From an uncultured Candidatus Saccharibacteria bacterium (lineage in GTDB: Bacteria; Patescibacteriota; Saccharimonadia; Saccharimonadales; Saccharimonadaceae): a stretch of DNA of 14,144 nucleotides. A program made the translations under genes and the position numbers. The stretch spans positions 1 through 14,144 of the forward strand of contig CALIXG010000024.1 in the NCBI GenBank assembly GCA_938046495.1, written 5' to 3'. Position 1 is the stretch's first letter, and each line of letters begins with the position of its first letter. The notes under the pieces are model-generated. The model saw only the letters and a program-made list of their open reading frames with translations, ran no database searches and was not told where the DNA came from. This document shows positions 1 through 6,548 of the stretch, one piece after another.

Positions 1-2
1 TT

Positions 3-755
3 GGCAAGGTCTTTCGCTGGCAATCTGTGAAGTGGAATATTCCCACACTCAGTTCAGCTCCTAAAACCCATCCAAATGCCTTAAATGCAGATATAGTATC
101 TGCTATCCTCCGAATAAGACAACACAGATATGAATGTGCTGAGATTATTCATTATAAATTAGCAAAAGAAGGAATAAATGTTAGTCTCTCATCCATTAAG
201 AGAGTGATTAAACGAAATGAACTCTGGCGCAAAAAGCGGAAATATCGCTGGAATGAGAAGCGTCCACTTCCCACTGCGCCAGGAGAGCTAATCCAAACAG
301 ATACTGTTCATTATGTGAATCCATTAGATCATTCTAAAATGTATATCTATACAGTTATAGATCTATATACGCGCATGGCATATGCTAAAATCTCACCAAA
401 TCTAAGTGAGAAAGGCGCTGCGGAGACAATTTTTGAAGCTCAAGAATTCATGAGATTCCCATTTAAGATGGTGCAAAGTGATAATGGTGCAGAATTTCAA
501 AATCACTTTCAAGGCAGACTGAATAGCAAAGGAATTAAAACTAGACACTCCAGAGTACGTCACCCAAATGATGATGCGCACATAGAGAGATTTAATAGAA
601 CCTTAAGAAAAGAGTGTATTGGACAATATAATCCTAACAAGGAGATAGGATTTATTGGACGCAAGCTTAATCGTTTTATTAGATATTATAATTATGATAG
701 AATCCATTTAGGAATAGGATTAAAAACTCCTTATGAAGTGTTGCATAGGTGCTGA
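3..755 (+). CDS. DDE transposase (IS481/IS3-like integrase core), 5' end outside window
   Basis: This is the catalytic part of an insertion-sequence transposase. The frame is open back to base 3, so the true start lies left of the window; an internal GTG at 27 would give 242 aa. Counting from that GTG, residues about 20-75 form a helix-turn-helix-like region (an SSIKRVIKRN stretch), followed by an rve integrase core. The acidic triad is visible as D92 (QTDTVHY), D152 (QSDNGAEF) and E187 (HIERFNRTLRKE). There are 34 residues between the second D and the E, the classic DD(34)E spacing. The C-terminal RFIRYYNYDRIHLGIG-like stretch is typical of IS3/IS481 transposases. It ends in TGA, the only TGA stop among the genes here. 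No terminal inverted repeat could be recognised, because only one side of the element is present. The family call is firm; the IS481 versus IS3 choice is tentative. Confidence 0.88.
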   Translation, partial: GKVFRWQSVKWNIPTLSSAPKTHPNALNADIVSAILRIRQHRYECAEIIHYKLAKEGINVSLSSIKRVIKRNELWRKKRKYRWNEKRPLPTAPGELIQTDTVHYVNPLDHSKMYIYTVIDLYTRMAYAKISPNLSEKGAAETIFEAQEFMRFPFKMVQSDNGAEFQNHFQGRLNSKGIKTRHSRVRHPNDDAHIERFNRTLRKECIGQYNPNKEIGFIGRKLNRFIRYYNYDRIHLGIGLKTPYEVLHRC

Positions 756-793
756 ACCTTATACGACCGAAGAGTAAGTTTTTTATGAAGGAT

Positions 794-818
794 AAAAAAT
801 GGGAGCCTGCTGGCTCCC
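794..818 (-). terminator. Rho-independent terminator for the 113-aa gene
   Basis: GGGAGCC (801-807) and GGCTCCC (812-818) form a perfect 7-bp stem around a 4-base loop. On the minus strand it is followed by a run of six T (A794-799 on plus). It lies about 70 bases after the stop of the minus-strand gene at 890. There is no T run on the plus side, so it is less suited to ending the transposase transcript. Confidence 0.8.
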
Positions 819-889
819 GTGTTGTTGGGCATTGGTTTGATGGATACGAAATTTAAAATTATGTTAAATAATCAAAAATCTTTAAATTG

Positions 890-1231
890 CTAATTTCTTA
901 AGAGCTCCATAAAAGCGTCATGTTGCTTATGGCGTAGTTCGGCCATATAGGCATACCATTCAGCTTTATCCTCGTGGTAGCCTGCTTTCTGGTAATTGCA
1001 ATTAGGATATTTATTGTGTTCTTTGCAACATTCATCAAAGTGATGATTAGACTTATGCTCATTAATACGCCATGAACGTTCAGCCGTAGCTGCGGATTCA
1101 TGCAGCTCAACTACTTGGCCAAAAGTAAGTCTACCATCAGGTGTACACTCTAATATTCCAGGTATCATGCACTTCTTATCAGTGGCAGTTAATGTTCTAT
1201 AAGGTAGATCCTCATGTTTAAAATTCATCAT
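890..1231 (-). CDS. Cys/His-rich hypothetical protein, 113 aa
   Basis: I do not recognise this protein. The start is set at the ATG ending at 1231 because AAAGGGGG lies 9 bases upstream. An upstream in-frame ATG at 1267 sits at the predicted transcript start and has no ribosome site. The protein has five cysteines (C21, C29, C68, C69, C78) and many histidines (H44, H59, H63, H64, H72, H86). These cluster in a HHFDECCKEHNKYPNC region that could bind a metal, perhaps zinc; this is inference. No signal peptide or membrane segment is seen. The C-terminal 25 residues look helical. It has its own promoter (1275-1303) and terminator (794-818), so it is a single-gene unit next to the transposase, and it could have arrived with mobile DNA. 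It ends in TAG. The gene is probably real because all expression signals fit; its function is unknown. Confidence 0.7.
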   Translation of the reverse strand: MMNFKHEDLPYRTLTATDKKCMIPGILECTPDGRLTFGQVVELHESAATAERSWRINEHKSNHHFDECCKEHNKYPNCNYQKAGYHEDKAEWYAYMAELRHKQHDAFMELLRN

Positions 1232-1240
1232 TTTACATTT

Positions 1241-1248
1241 CCCCCTTT
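1241..1248 (-). promoter_or_regulatory. Ribosome binding site deciding the start of the 113-aa gene
   Basis: AAAGGGGG on the minus strand ends 9 bases before the ATG at 1231. G-runs of this type also precede the 114-aa gene (2008-2012) and the TTG-started 259-aa gene (near 12966). The ribosomal genes mostly use GGAG or AGGAGG. Confidence 0.6.
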
Positions 1249-1274
1249 GTAGGTAAGTGCCCAACAATATTTAT

Positions 1275-1303
1275 ATTATACATCTTTTTGGATGTTTTGG
1301 CAA
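1275..1303 (-). promoter_or_regulatory. Sigma-70-type promoter of the 113-aa gene
   Basis: -35 box TTGCCA (1298-1303) and -10 box TATAAT (1275-1280) are separated by exactly 17 bp. Predicted transcription start is near 1268, giving a leader of about 37 bases that contains the G-rich ribosome site. Confidence 0.75.
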
Positions 1304-1364
1304 GCGGGATAGCCACTTCGTGAAGCCGGAGGTTGTTCGGTCGCTTATTTAGATGAAGAGGTGG

Positions 1365-1898
1365 TTATTTATTGTTCTTTTTGTCTTGGCGTTTACCGAG
1401 ACGCTTGGAGGTGCGGCTACTGGAGAAAACGACGGCTTTACTGAGAGTATAGTTTACGATAATGACAATAATATTACAGATAACTTTCCAAATAAGTTTA
1501 TTTTGGCCGCAAACATCGACGGAGAGCCACATAATAAAGACTTCAATGCCAAGCGTAACTAGGCGCGCAATGAAAAAAAGTATTGCTTCACGGAGGATAG
1601 CGGCGTGAGTTTTGGCGGTACTTTCGAAAACGTAGAGACGATTGGTAATAAAAGCAAATGCTACGGCAACGACCCAGGCCCAGATGGTGGCTGGAATGGT
1701 TTCAATCTGGAGAATTTCGGCAAAAATATAAAAACTAATAAGGTTGACGACGGTAGTGAGGACGCCAAAAACAAAATACAATACAATATGCTTATTGTAA
1801 TTAATAAAACGTTTGAGATAAGATGGTGATTTTAGGGCTTTAATCAAGTTTTTGAGATTGATTTGATAAAGCACTGCGGATTCATTAGTTTCTGCCAT
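1365..1898 (-). CDS. GtrA-family membrane protein
   Basis: A 177-aa integral membrane protein of the GtrA/DPMS family. Members are small four-helix proteins thought to move or help flip polyprenyl-linked sugars in surface polysaccharide or glycoprotein synthesis; the substrate here is unknown. Four hydrophobic segments are visible at about 38-61, 68-90, 104-125 and 135-158. Family hallmarks are the polar-interrupted FAFITNRLYVF at the end of helix 2 and NYTLSKAVVF at the end of helix 4. The C-terminal tail (160-177) is strongly basic and probably cytoplasmic. The N-terminal 30 residues are soluble. A TATAAT box lies only 6 bases before the ATG with no ribosome site between, so the mRNA is probably leaderless. 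No glycosyltransferase partner is next to it. The family call is secure; the precise role is not. Confidence 0.87.
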   Translation of the reverse strand: MAETNESAVLYQINLKNLIKALKSPSYLKRFINYNKHIVLYFVFGVLTTVVNLISFYIFAEILQIETIPATIWAWVVAVAFAFITNRLYVFESTAKTHAAILREAILFFIARLVTLGIEVFIMWLSVDVCGQNKLIWKVICNIIVIIVNYTLSKAVVFSSSRTSKRLGKRQDKKNNK

Positions 1899-1904
1899 GG
1901 TTAT

Positions 1905-1910
1905 ATTATA
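1905..1910 (-). promoter_or_regulatory. -10 box of gtrA-like gene, probably leaderless
   Basis: TATAAT ends 6 bases before the ATG at 1898, which puts the expected transcription start on or next to the start codon. I found no good -35 box at 16-18 bp. Confidence 0.55.
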
Positions 1911-1963
1911 GCGGATTTTGACGGAATTTTTCTATTTTTTGTTCGATTTCGCTTATGTTGGGT

Positions 1964-1969
1964 TATAAT
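1964..1969 (+). promoter_or_regulatory. -10 box of the 114-aa gene
   Basis: TATAAT lies 51 bases before the chosen ATG at 2021. The -35 region is weak (TTGTTC at 1939-1944, spacing 19). It is divergent from the gtrA promoter. Confidence 0.5.
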
Positions 1970-2020
1970 AATAAAGATTGCTTATGTTAAACAATAGAAC
2001 CTAGAATGGGGGTATTTTTT

Positions 2021-2365
2021 ATGCGTAAAGAAATGTTAACTTTTTTTGAGAAATTCAATAATTTACACTCAAAGACCGCCGGCATCGAATTAAATCTGAG
2101 TAAAGAATTAGGTTGGAGTTATTTTACCATCAAATATACTCAGGATAAGCTACCGGATGAGGTAGAATTTCGATTATTAGAAGATTCTCTTGGCACATTT
2201 ACTGGGTCGGAATTAACCTTTCTCTCGAATTACAGAGATTTTAAGGAAACCAAAACCATCGTGCTGCGCATTTCACAGACTTATCGGCATCTAGCTACCT
2301 GCTGGATTCGGGATTTTAGTAAGTTTCTTCGGGAAAATTACAAACTTGAAGCCATGTCTGCTTAG
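2021..2365 (+). CDS. Hypothetical protein, 114 aa
   Basis: I do not recognise this protein. The start at ATG 2021 is preferred over the in-frame ATG at 2006. The latter overlaps a G-run (2008-2012) that works as a ribosome site 8 bases before 2021. The protein is soluble and mixed in charge, with helical-looking ends (MRKEMLTFFEKFNNLH and WIRDFSKFLRENYKLE). No catalytic motif, signal peptide or membrane segment is seen. The gene has its own -10 box and a strong terminator that overlaps its stop codon, so it is expressed alone. It converges on the ribosomal operon that ends at 2442. Confidence 0.65.
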   Translation: MRKEMLTFFEKFNNLHSKTAGIELNLSKELGWSYFTIKYTQDKLPDEVEFRLLEDSLGTFTGSELTFLSNYRDFKETKTIVLRISQTYRHLATCWIRDFSKFLRENYKLEAMSA

Positions 2366-2388
2366 CTCGTGGAAACACGGGCTTTTTT
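2365..2388 (+). terminator. Rho-independent terminator after the 114-aa gene
   Basis: A 7-bp stem GCTCGTG (2365-2371) with CACGGGC (2376-2382) closes on a GAAA loop and is followed by six T. The first stem base is the last base of the TAG stop codon. Confidence 0.88.
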
Positions 2389-2404
2389 CTTTGAGTTTTA
2401 ACAT

Positions 2405-2434
2405 AAAAAATACTCCCCAGTTGAGGAGTATTTT
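2405..2434 (-). terminator. Rho-independent terminator of the infA-rpsI operon
   Basis: TACTCC (2411-2416) pairs with GGAGTA (2425-2430), extended by A/T pairs on both sides. On the minus strand it is followed by a run of six T. It lies just after rpsI and faces the terminator of the convergent 114-aa gene. Confidence 0.87.
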
Positions 2435-2441
2435 CTTTTGA

Positions 2442-2837
2442 TTAACGCTTGGAGAATTGTTCGCGTTTGCGAGCAGAACGTAAACCGTATTTTTTGCGTT
2501 CTTTTTCGCGTGGGTCGCGCTTGATGAGACCAGCTTTCTTCAAGACTGGACGGAGATCTGGGAATTCTAAGGTAAGAGCCTTAGAGATTGCCAATTTGAT
2601 TGCGTCGACTTGACCAGCTAGACCACCACCGGAAACCAGGATGGTAATATCAAATTCTTTTTGTTTGTTAACGAGAGCTAAAGGATCGGTCACTTCAGCA
2701 AGCAAGCTTTTGTTTAGAGAAAGATACTCTAGAGCTGGCTTGTTATTGATGGTGATTTCACCTTTACCCTTAAATAGACGTGCGCGAGCAGTAGCTGCTT
2801 TGCGACGACCAAGTCCGTAGGAATATTTGGTTGCCAT
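2442..2837 (-). CDS. rpsI: Small ribosomal subunit protein S9 (uS9)
   Basis: Ribosomal protein S9, 131 aa, close to the usual 128-130. It sits in the 30S head, and its C-terminal tail reaches the P-site tRNA. Diagnostic features are the N-terminal YGLGRRKAATARARLFKGKG, a DITILVSGGGLAGQVDAIKLAISKAL-type core (about 65-95), and the basic tail KKYGLRSARKREQFSKR ending in the expected KR. It starts within the rplM stop (TAATG, one shared base) with GGAG upstream in rplM. It is the last gene of the operon. No anomalies. Confidence 0.98.
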   Translation of the reverse strand: MATKYSYGLGRRKAATARARLFKGKGEITINNKPALEYLSLNKSLLAEVTDPLALVNKQKEFDITILVSGGGLAGQVDAIKLAISKALTLEFPDLRPVLKKAGLIKRDPREKERKKYGLRSARKREQFSKR

Positions 2838-3262
2838 TATTTAATCTCCTTTGGATTTTGAGCGGAATGAGTGTGCTCAGCGCCATTGAAGACACGAAGA
2901 CGAGCTAAACGATCGTCAGCGAGTTTGTTCTTTGGAAGCATGCCTTTGACAGCTTCTTTGATGGCGTAAGCTGGATTCTTCTCGATGATTTCTTCGAGTT
3001 TGAGCTCGGTGAGACCACCTGGGAAGCCACTGTGACGGTAGTACATTTTTTCGACCATCTTGTTGCCAGTAACTTGGATGTTCTTAGCATTCAAGACGAT
3101 GACGTAGTCACCATTGTCAATGTGTGGAGTGTAAGTAACTTTAGACTTACCCATAAGTTTATCAGCGATCACAACAGCTAATTTACCAAGTGGTAAAGAA
3201 GCGGCATCGATAACATACCATTCGCGCTTGATTTCAGCGGTTTTTTGGCTAAAAGTCTTCAT
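2837..3262 (-). CDS. rplM: Large ribosomal subunit protein L13 (uL13)
   Basis: Ribosomal protein L13, 141 aa, the normal bacterial length, an early-assembly 50S protein binding 23S rRNA. Visible hallmarks are WYVIDAASLPLGKLAVVIADKL at the N-terminus, the HIDNGDYVIVLNAKNIQVTGNK block, the YYRHSGFPGG motif (about 75-84), and KGMLPKNKL near 107. It pairs with rpsI as in most bacteria. Both junctions are TAATG overlaps, and an AGGAGG ribosome site lies 7 bases before the ATG inside rplQ. Confidence 0.98.
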   Translation of the reverse strand: MKTFSQKTAEIKREWYVIDAASLPLGKLAVVIADKLMGKSKVTYTPHIDNGDYVIVLNAKNIQVTGNKMVEKMYYRHSGFPGGLTELKLEEIIEKNPAYAIKEAVKGMLPKNKLADDRLARLRVFNGAEHTHSAQNPKEIK

Positions 3263-3642
3263 TATTTAGCCTCCTTATTTAGATTGATAGAATCGACAAA
3301 TGAGATAGTACCCATTTCAGCGTGGTCACCCTTGCGGAAGCCAGCGCGTTCAATTCTGAGGTAACCAGAATCACGTTCGATTTGAGGAGCGATAACATCC
3401 ATCAAGAGGTCTGCAACTTCAAGGTCATCCAATCTTGCGATGAGGAGACGGCGATTAGCAAGACCACCTTTTTTAGCGATGGTGATAAGCTTCTCGGTGT
3501 AGCGGCGCATTTCTTTAGCGCGAGCTAGAGTCACGGTGATCGACTGGTATTTGATCAGAGAGCACATCAGCCCACGTAGTAGTGCCCTTCTCTGGTCGGT
3601 TTCACGGCCGAACTTGCGGCCTTTATATCCGTGGCGATGCAT
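3262..3642 (-). CDS. rplQ: Large ribosomal subunit protein L17 (bL17)
   Basis: Ribosomal protein L17, 126 aa, near the E. coli length of 127. It binds 23S rRNA near the exit tunnel. The N-terminus MHRHGYKGRKFGRETDQRRALLRGL is close to the family signature, and the C-terminus carries the conserved-type basic RIERAGFRKGDHAEM segment. It directly follows rpoA with a TAATG overlap, the standard alpha-operon order. No truncation or unusual residues were seen. Confidence 0.97.
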   Translation of the reverse strand: MHRHGYKGRKFGRETDQRRALLRGLMCSLIKYQSITVTLARAKEMRRYTEKLITIAKKGGLANRRLLIARLDDLEVADLLMDVIAPQIERDSGYLRIERAGFRKGDHAEMGTISFVDSINLNKEAK

Positions 3643-4592
3643 TAGATATTTAACTCCTTAAGTTTATTTTTGACTTCATCAAGAGCCTTTTGACCGAAGC
3701 CTTTGAGGTCCTTGAGGTCGGTTTCAGATAAGACAACGAGGTCTCTGATAGTGTGAATTGCGTTGTTCACAAGAGCGTTAGCAGTACGAGCTGATAAGCC
3801 TAATTCTTCGATGGGAAGCATAAGGCCAGCATCTTCCTGTTCGTTCTTGGAGCCTGGAGCTGGAGCGGTGTCAGCGATAGTTTTTCCAGCAAGAGCCTGG
3901 TATTGATTCACGAGAATCGCAGCGGCTTCTTCGAAAGCTTCACGTGGGGTGATAGTACCATCGGTTTCGACGGTGATAGTCAATTGTTGTAGATTGATGT
4001 CTTGACCGACACGAGTGTTTTCAGCATTGAAACGAACGCGAATTACAGGGGTGAAGACAGCATCAAGGGCGATCATGTCGCTGTGGATGCGTTCTTCGGC
4101 TGAGCGCTCAATGGTAAGATAACCGCGACCAGATTCGACGATGAAACGCATCTTCAAAGTGTAATTTGGATCATCAATGTGACAAATGACCTGGTTTGGG
4201 TTAGCGATTTCGACTTCGTTCGTAAGTTTAATATCGCCGGCGACGACACGTGCATCACCATCTTTTTTAGATTGTTCGCTACCTTTGATTTCAAGAGTAA
4301 GTTCGACTGGAGCGTCGGAGTGGCTCTTAAAACGAATATTTTTAAGGTTGAGCATGATGTCGACGACATCTTCACGAATACCTTCGATTGCAGTGAATTC
4401 GTGAGTAGTACCTTCGATACTGAAGGAAGTAATTGCAGCACCCTTAATACTTGAGAGTAAGACGCGGCGGAGAGAGTTACCTAAAGTGTTACCATAGCCG
4501 TAGTAAAGTGGCTTGATTACAAATGAGGCACAGTTCTCGGATACGTCGATGACTTCTGCAAGATTTGCTTCGTGAATTACTTTTGTTGTCAT
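3642..4592 (-). CDS. rpoA: DNA-directed RNA polymerase subunit alpha
   Basis: RNA polymerase alpha subunit, 316 aa (E. coli 329). The N-terminal domain (about 1-230) carries the dimerisation and assembly signature GNTLGNSLRRVLLSS at 34-48. A flexible linker (about 237-258, with APAPGSKNEQEDAG) leads to the C-terminal domain (260-316). That domain has ELGLSARTANAL, whose R269 matches the E. coli R265 that contacts UP elements, and ends in a helix-hairpin-helix (LKGFGQKALDEVKNKL). An intact C-terminal domain means A/T-rich UP elements and activators could act at promoters such as those seen here. It starts 8 bases after rpsD with GGAG in the gap, and ends in a TAATG overlap with rplQ. Confidence 0.98.
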   Translation of the reverse strand: MTTKVIHEANLAEVIDVSENCASFVIKPLYYGYGNTLGNSLRRVLLSSIKGAAITSFSIEGTTHEFTAIEGIREDVVDIMLNLKNIRFKSHSDAPVELTLEIKGSEQSKKDGDARVVAGDIKLTNEVEIANPNQVICHIDDPNYTLKMRFIVESGRGYLTIERSAEERIHSDMIALDAVFTPVIRVRFNAENTRVGQDINLQQLTITVETDGTITPREAFEEAAAILVNQYQALAGKTIADTAPAPGSKNEQEDAGLMLPIEELGLSARTANALVNNAIHTIRDLVVLSETDLKDLKGFGQKALDEVKNKLKELNI

Positions 4593-4600
4593 TTTTCTCC

Positions 4601-5218
4601 TTAGCGTGAGTAATACTCAACGATTAGTTGTTCGTTAATGCCTGCTTCGGCTTCTTCGCGTTTTGGCTTGCCAGTAATTTCGATAGTCATTTTCTTAGCA
4701 TCAGACTTCATCCAGCTGAGTGGAGTAACACCACTTGCAGCAACGATGTTGTCGAGATTCTTGAAGTATTCAGACTTTTGAGACTTAGCGCGTACTTCGA
4801 GTTTGTCACCAGCCTTCAAGCGGATTGAAGGGATGTCAATACGGCGACCGTTAAGAGTGAAGTGTCCGTGAGAGACAAGTTGGCGTGCTTGGCGACGAGT
4901 AGAAGCGAAACCAGCGCGGAAAACAACGTTATCTGCGCGGCGTTCTAGGAATTCTAGAAGGATTTCACCGGTTAGACCTTCGGTCTTTTGGGCTTCTTTC
5001 ATCAATTTAGCAAATTGTTTTTCGAGAAGACCATAGAGTCTACGAACTTTTTGCTTTTCGCGAAGTTGGGTAAGATACAAACTACCACCGCGAACTCGCA
5101 TATCACCGTGCTGACCTGGAATACCAGATTTTTTAGCCATGATTTTGTGAGCTTTTGGTGCTAGAGCAAAGCCCTCGCGACGACTTTGTTTGACAATTGG
5201 AGATTTATCTCGTGCCAT
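4601..5218 (-). CDS. rpsD: Small ribosomal subunit protein S4 (uS4)
   Basis: Ribosomal protein S4, 205 aa, usual length, a primary 16S rRNA binder and assembly initiator. The N-terminal domain includes the GIPGQHGDMRVRGGSLYLTQLREKQKVRRLYG region (about 32-63). The S4 RNA-binding domain is at about 93-155 (FASTRRQARQLVSHGHFTLNG). The C-terminus EQLIVEYYSR is characteristic. No cysteine is present, so this is the zinc-free form, in keeping with the zinc-free L36 in the same operon. The ATG overlaps the rpsK stop (TAATG), with GGAG upstream. In E. coli S4 is the repressor of the alpha operon; I could not confirm such a site here. Confidence 0.98.
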   Translation of the reverse strand: MARDKSPIVKQSRREGFALAPKAHKIMAKKSGIPGQHGDMRVRGGSLYLTQLREKQKVRRLYGLLEKQFAKLMKEAQKTEGLTGEILLEFLERRADNVVFRAGFASTRRQARQLVSHGHFTLNGRRIDIPSIRLKAGDKLEVRAKSQKSEYFKNLDNIVAASGVTPLSWMKSDAKKMTIEITGKPKREEAEAGINEQLIVEYYSR

Positions 5219-5625
5219 TACGGTTTCCTCTCTCCTTTAGGACGTACACCACCATGAGCGATAGGTGTTTGGTCGGTTATACTATCAATTTTAATGCCAA
5301 GACCAGAGATAGCACGGATGGCGCTATCACGACCGAGACCGATACCCTTGACGTAAACGTCGACGGAGTTCAGACCGTGATCTTTTTTGGCAATTTCACC
5401 AGCTTTTTCAGCGGCGATTTGAGCAGCGTAAGCTGTACCCTTCTTGGAACCTCTAAAACCGTTAGCACCAGCAGATGATTGAGCGAGGACTTGGCCTTTC
5501 TTGTCGGAAATGCTGATGATGGTGTTATTAAAGGTGGCCTTGACGTGGACCTGACCAGAAGTGACAATACGCTTGCCTTTCTTGGTTTTGACTTTGACTT
5601 CTTCAGTTCTAACTTCTTCTGTCAT
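5218..5625 (-). CDS. rpsK: Small ribosomal subunit protein S11 (uS11)
   Basis: Ribosomal protein S11, 135 aa (E. coli 129), in the 30S platform near the E site. The N-terminal 20 residues are charged and variable. The core begins at GQVHVKATFNNTIISISD and includes SSAGANGFRGSKKGTAYAAQ. The C-terminal motif, normally TPIPHNGCRPPK, reads TPIAHGGVRPKG here: the conserved Asn (E. coli N119) is replaced by Gly, as read directly from codons CAT GGT GGT. That Asn is reported to form an isoaspartate in E. coli ribosomes, so the modification cannot occur here. The gene starts 16 bases after rpsM with a GGAG site. Confidence 0.97.
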   Translation of the reverse strand: MTEEVRTEEVKVKTKKGKRIVTSGQVHVKATFNNTIISISDKKGQVLAQSSAGANGFRGSKKGTAYAAQIAAEKAGEIAKKDHGLNSVDVYVKGIGLGRDSAIRAISGLGIKIDSITDQTPIAHGGVRPKGERKP

Positions 5626-5641
5626 ATTTTTACTCCACTAA

Positions 5642-6028
5642 CTAGGTTTTACTTGCTGCTTTTGGTTGTGTTCCACCGACCGCGATCGCCTTACCCTTAC
5701 GTGTACGTGCGTTCGTACGAGTACGTTGGCCGTTGACTGGAAGACCAGCCTTGTGGCGGATACCTTTATAAGAATTGATATCCTTAATGCGTTTAATATT
5801 GTTTGTTACGAGGCGACGCAGATCACCTTCGACTTGATATTTGCTAGAAATAATGTCGTTGATTTTCTGTTCCTCAGCCTCGGTGAGATCTTTCACCCGA
5901 GTGGTAGGCTCAATTTTGGCCTCCGCAAGGATGGCTTTTGAGGTAGTGCGTCCGATACCAAAAACGTAAGTAAGGGCAATCCATACTTGTTTTTCGGAAG
6001 GGATGACTACGCTAGCAATTCTTGCCAT
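5642..6028 (-). CDS. rpsM: Small ribosomal subunit protein S13 (uS13)
   Basis: Ribosomal protein S13, 128 aa (E. coli 118), in the 30S head, making bridges to the 50S subunit and touching P-site tRNA. The N-terminus [26 protein letters not shown] matches the family. The helix-two-turn-helix region covers about 15-60. The C-terminal signature [27 protein letters not shown] is intact. It starts 2 bases after the rpmJ stop, with AGGCAGGG upstream as a likely ribosome site. Confidence 0.98.
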   Translation of the reverse strand: MARIASVVIPSEKQVWIALTYVFGIGRTTSKAILAEAKIEPTTRVKDLTEAEEQKINDIISSKYQVEGDLRRLVTNNIKRIKDINSYKGIRHKAGLPVNGQRTRTNARTRKGKAIAVGGTQPKAASKT

Positions 6029-6030
6029 GC

Positions 6031-6147
6031 TTAACCCTGCCTTTGCTTATTCTTAGGTTTTTTCTTGTTGATGACACGAAGCACGCCTTTACGACGAACA
6101 TAGATATCATCAGGGGAGATTTTCTTTACACTTGCACGTACTTTCAC
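6031..6147 (-). CDS. rpmJ: Large ribosomal subunit protein L36 (bL36), zinc-free form
   Basis: A short gene of 38 aa with a GTG start. The protein begins [14 protein letters not shown] and ends [11 protein letters not shown], both clear L36 ends. The usual zinc-binding CxxC...C...H set (as in [14 protein letters not shown]) is lost: the cysteine positions read S, D and N and the protein has no cysteine, so it is the C-minus type. GTG at 6147 is chosen because it gives the standard N-terminus and AAGGAAAGGA lies upstream. It sits in its usual place between infA and rpsM. Loss of the zinc ligands lowers the zinc demand of the ribosome and is known in other bacteria and CPR members. Confidence 0.95.
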   Translation of the reverse strand: MKVRASVKKISPDDIYVRRKGVLRVINKKKPKNKQRQG

Positions 6148-6235
6148 TGTGTAAAAATCCTTTCCTTGTTAATCTATTTCAGGTACTAATGAAAAAGCGG
6201 AAATTTTTTCAGAGTTCGCCAAAATAGGGTTGATA

Positions 6236-6457
6236 TTATTTAAGGCGGAAGCTGATACGGCCCTTCGTAAGATCGTAAGGGGTAAGTTCAACCTCAACCT
6301 TGTCACCTGGCACAAGACGGATAAAGTTTTTGCGCATTTTTCCGCTCATGTGCGCAATAATAATATGACCATTCTCAAGTTCTACTCGAAATTGAGTATT
6401 TGGTAATGCATCGACGACGGTGCCGCCTAATTTGATCACTTCCTTTTGACTAGCCAT
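6236..6457 (-). CDS. infA: Translation initiation factor IF-1
   Basis: IF-1, 73 aa, a single OB-fold (S1-like) domain that binds the 30S A site together with IF-2 and IF-3. Hallmarks are the N-terminal [20 protein letters not shown], the [23 protein letters not shown] block and the C-terminal [13 protein letters not shown]. It is the first gene of the minus-strand operon down to rpsI and has a clear promoter. The predicted transcription start is only about 6-7 bases before the ATG, and the only AGG-like sequence lies upstream of that point, so initiation may be close to leaderless. In most bacteria adk and map precede infA; here they are absent. Confidence 0.98.
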   Translation of the reverse strand: MASQKEVIKLGGTVVDALPNTQFRVELENGHIIIAHMSGKMRKNFIRLVPGDKVEVELTPYDLTKGRISFRLK

Positions 6458-6470
6458 AAATTATTTACCT

Positions 6471-6499
6471 ATTTTACCAGAGATTTCAGGAAATGTAAA
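6471..6499 (-). promoter_or_regulatory. Promoter of the infA-rpmJ-rpsM-rpsK-rpsD-rpoA-rplQ-rplM-rpsI operon
   Basis: TTTACA (-35, 6494-6499) and TAAAAT (-10, 6471-6476) are 17 bp apart. The expected start near 6464 leaves a leader of 6-7 bases before infA. The promoter is divergent from that of the 278-aa gene. Confidence 0.7.
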
Positions 6500-6521
6500 G
6501 AGGTTTTAATTAGGTAAAAGG

Positions 6522-6530
6522 TGATACAAT
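6522..6530 (+). promoter_or_regulatory. Extended -10 promoter of the 278-aa gene
   Basis: TGATACAAT is a TGn-extended -10 box with a weak -35 region. The predicted start is near 6537, so the AAAAGGAGGT ribosome site (6536-6545) would lie at the very 5' end of the mRNA. Confidence 0.5.
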
Positions 6531-6548
6531 AAATAAAAAGGAGGTAAA

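Noticed and set aside
753..755. Possible recoding of TGA as Gly, as in some CPR groups
   Set aside because: TGA ends the transposase at its expected C-terminus and does not occur in frame in the ribosomal genes, so the standard code fits.
1353..1829. Plus-strand open frames opposite the GtrA gene
   Set aside because: They are antisense to a well-supported membrane protein, have no ribosome site and look like shadow frames.
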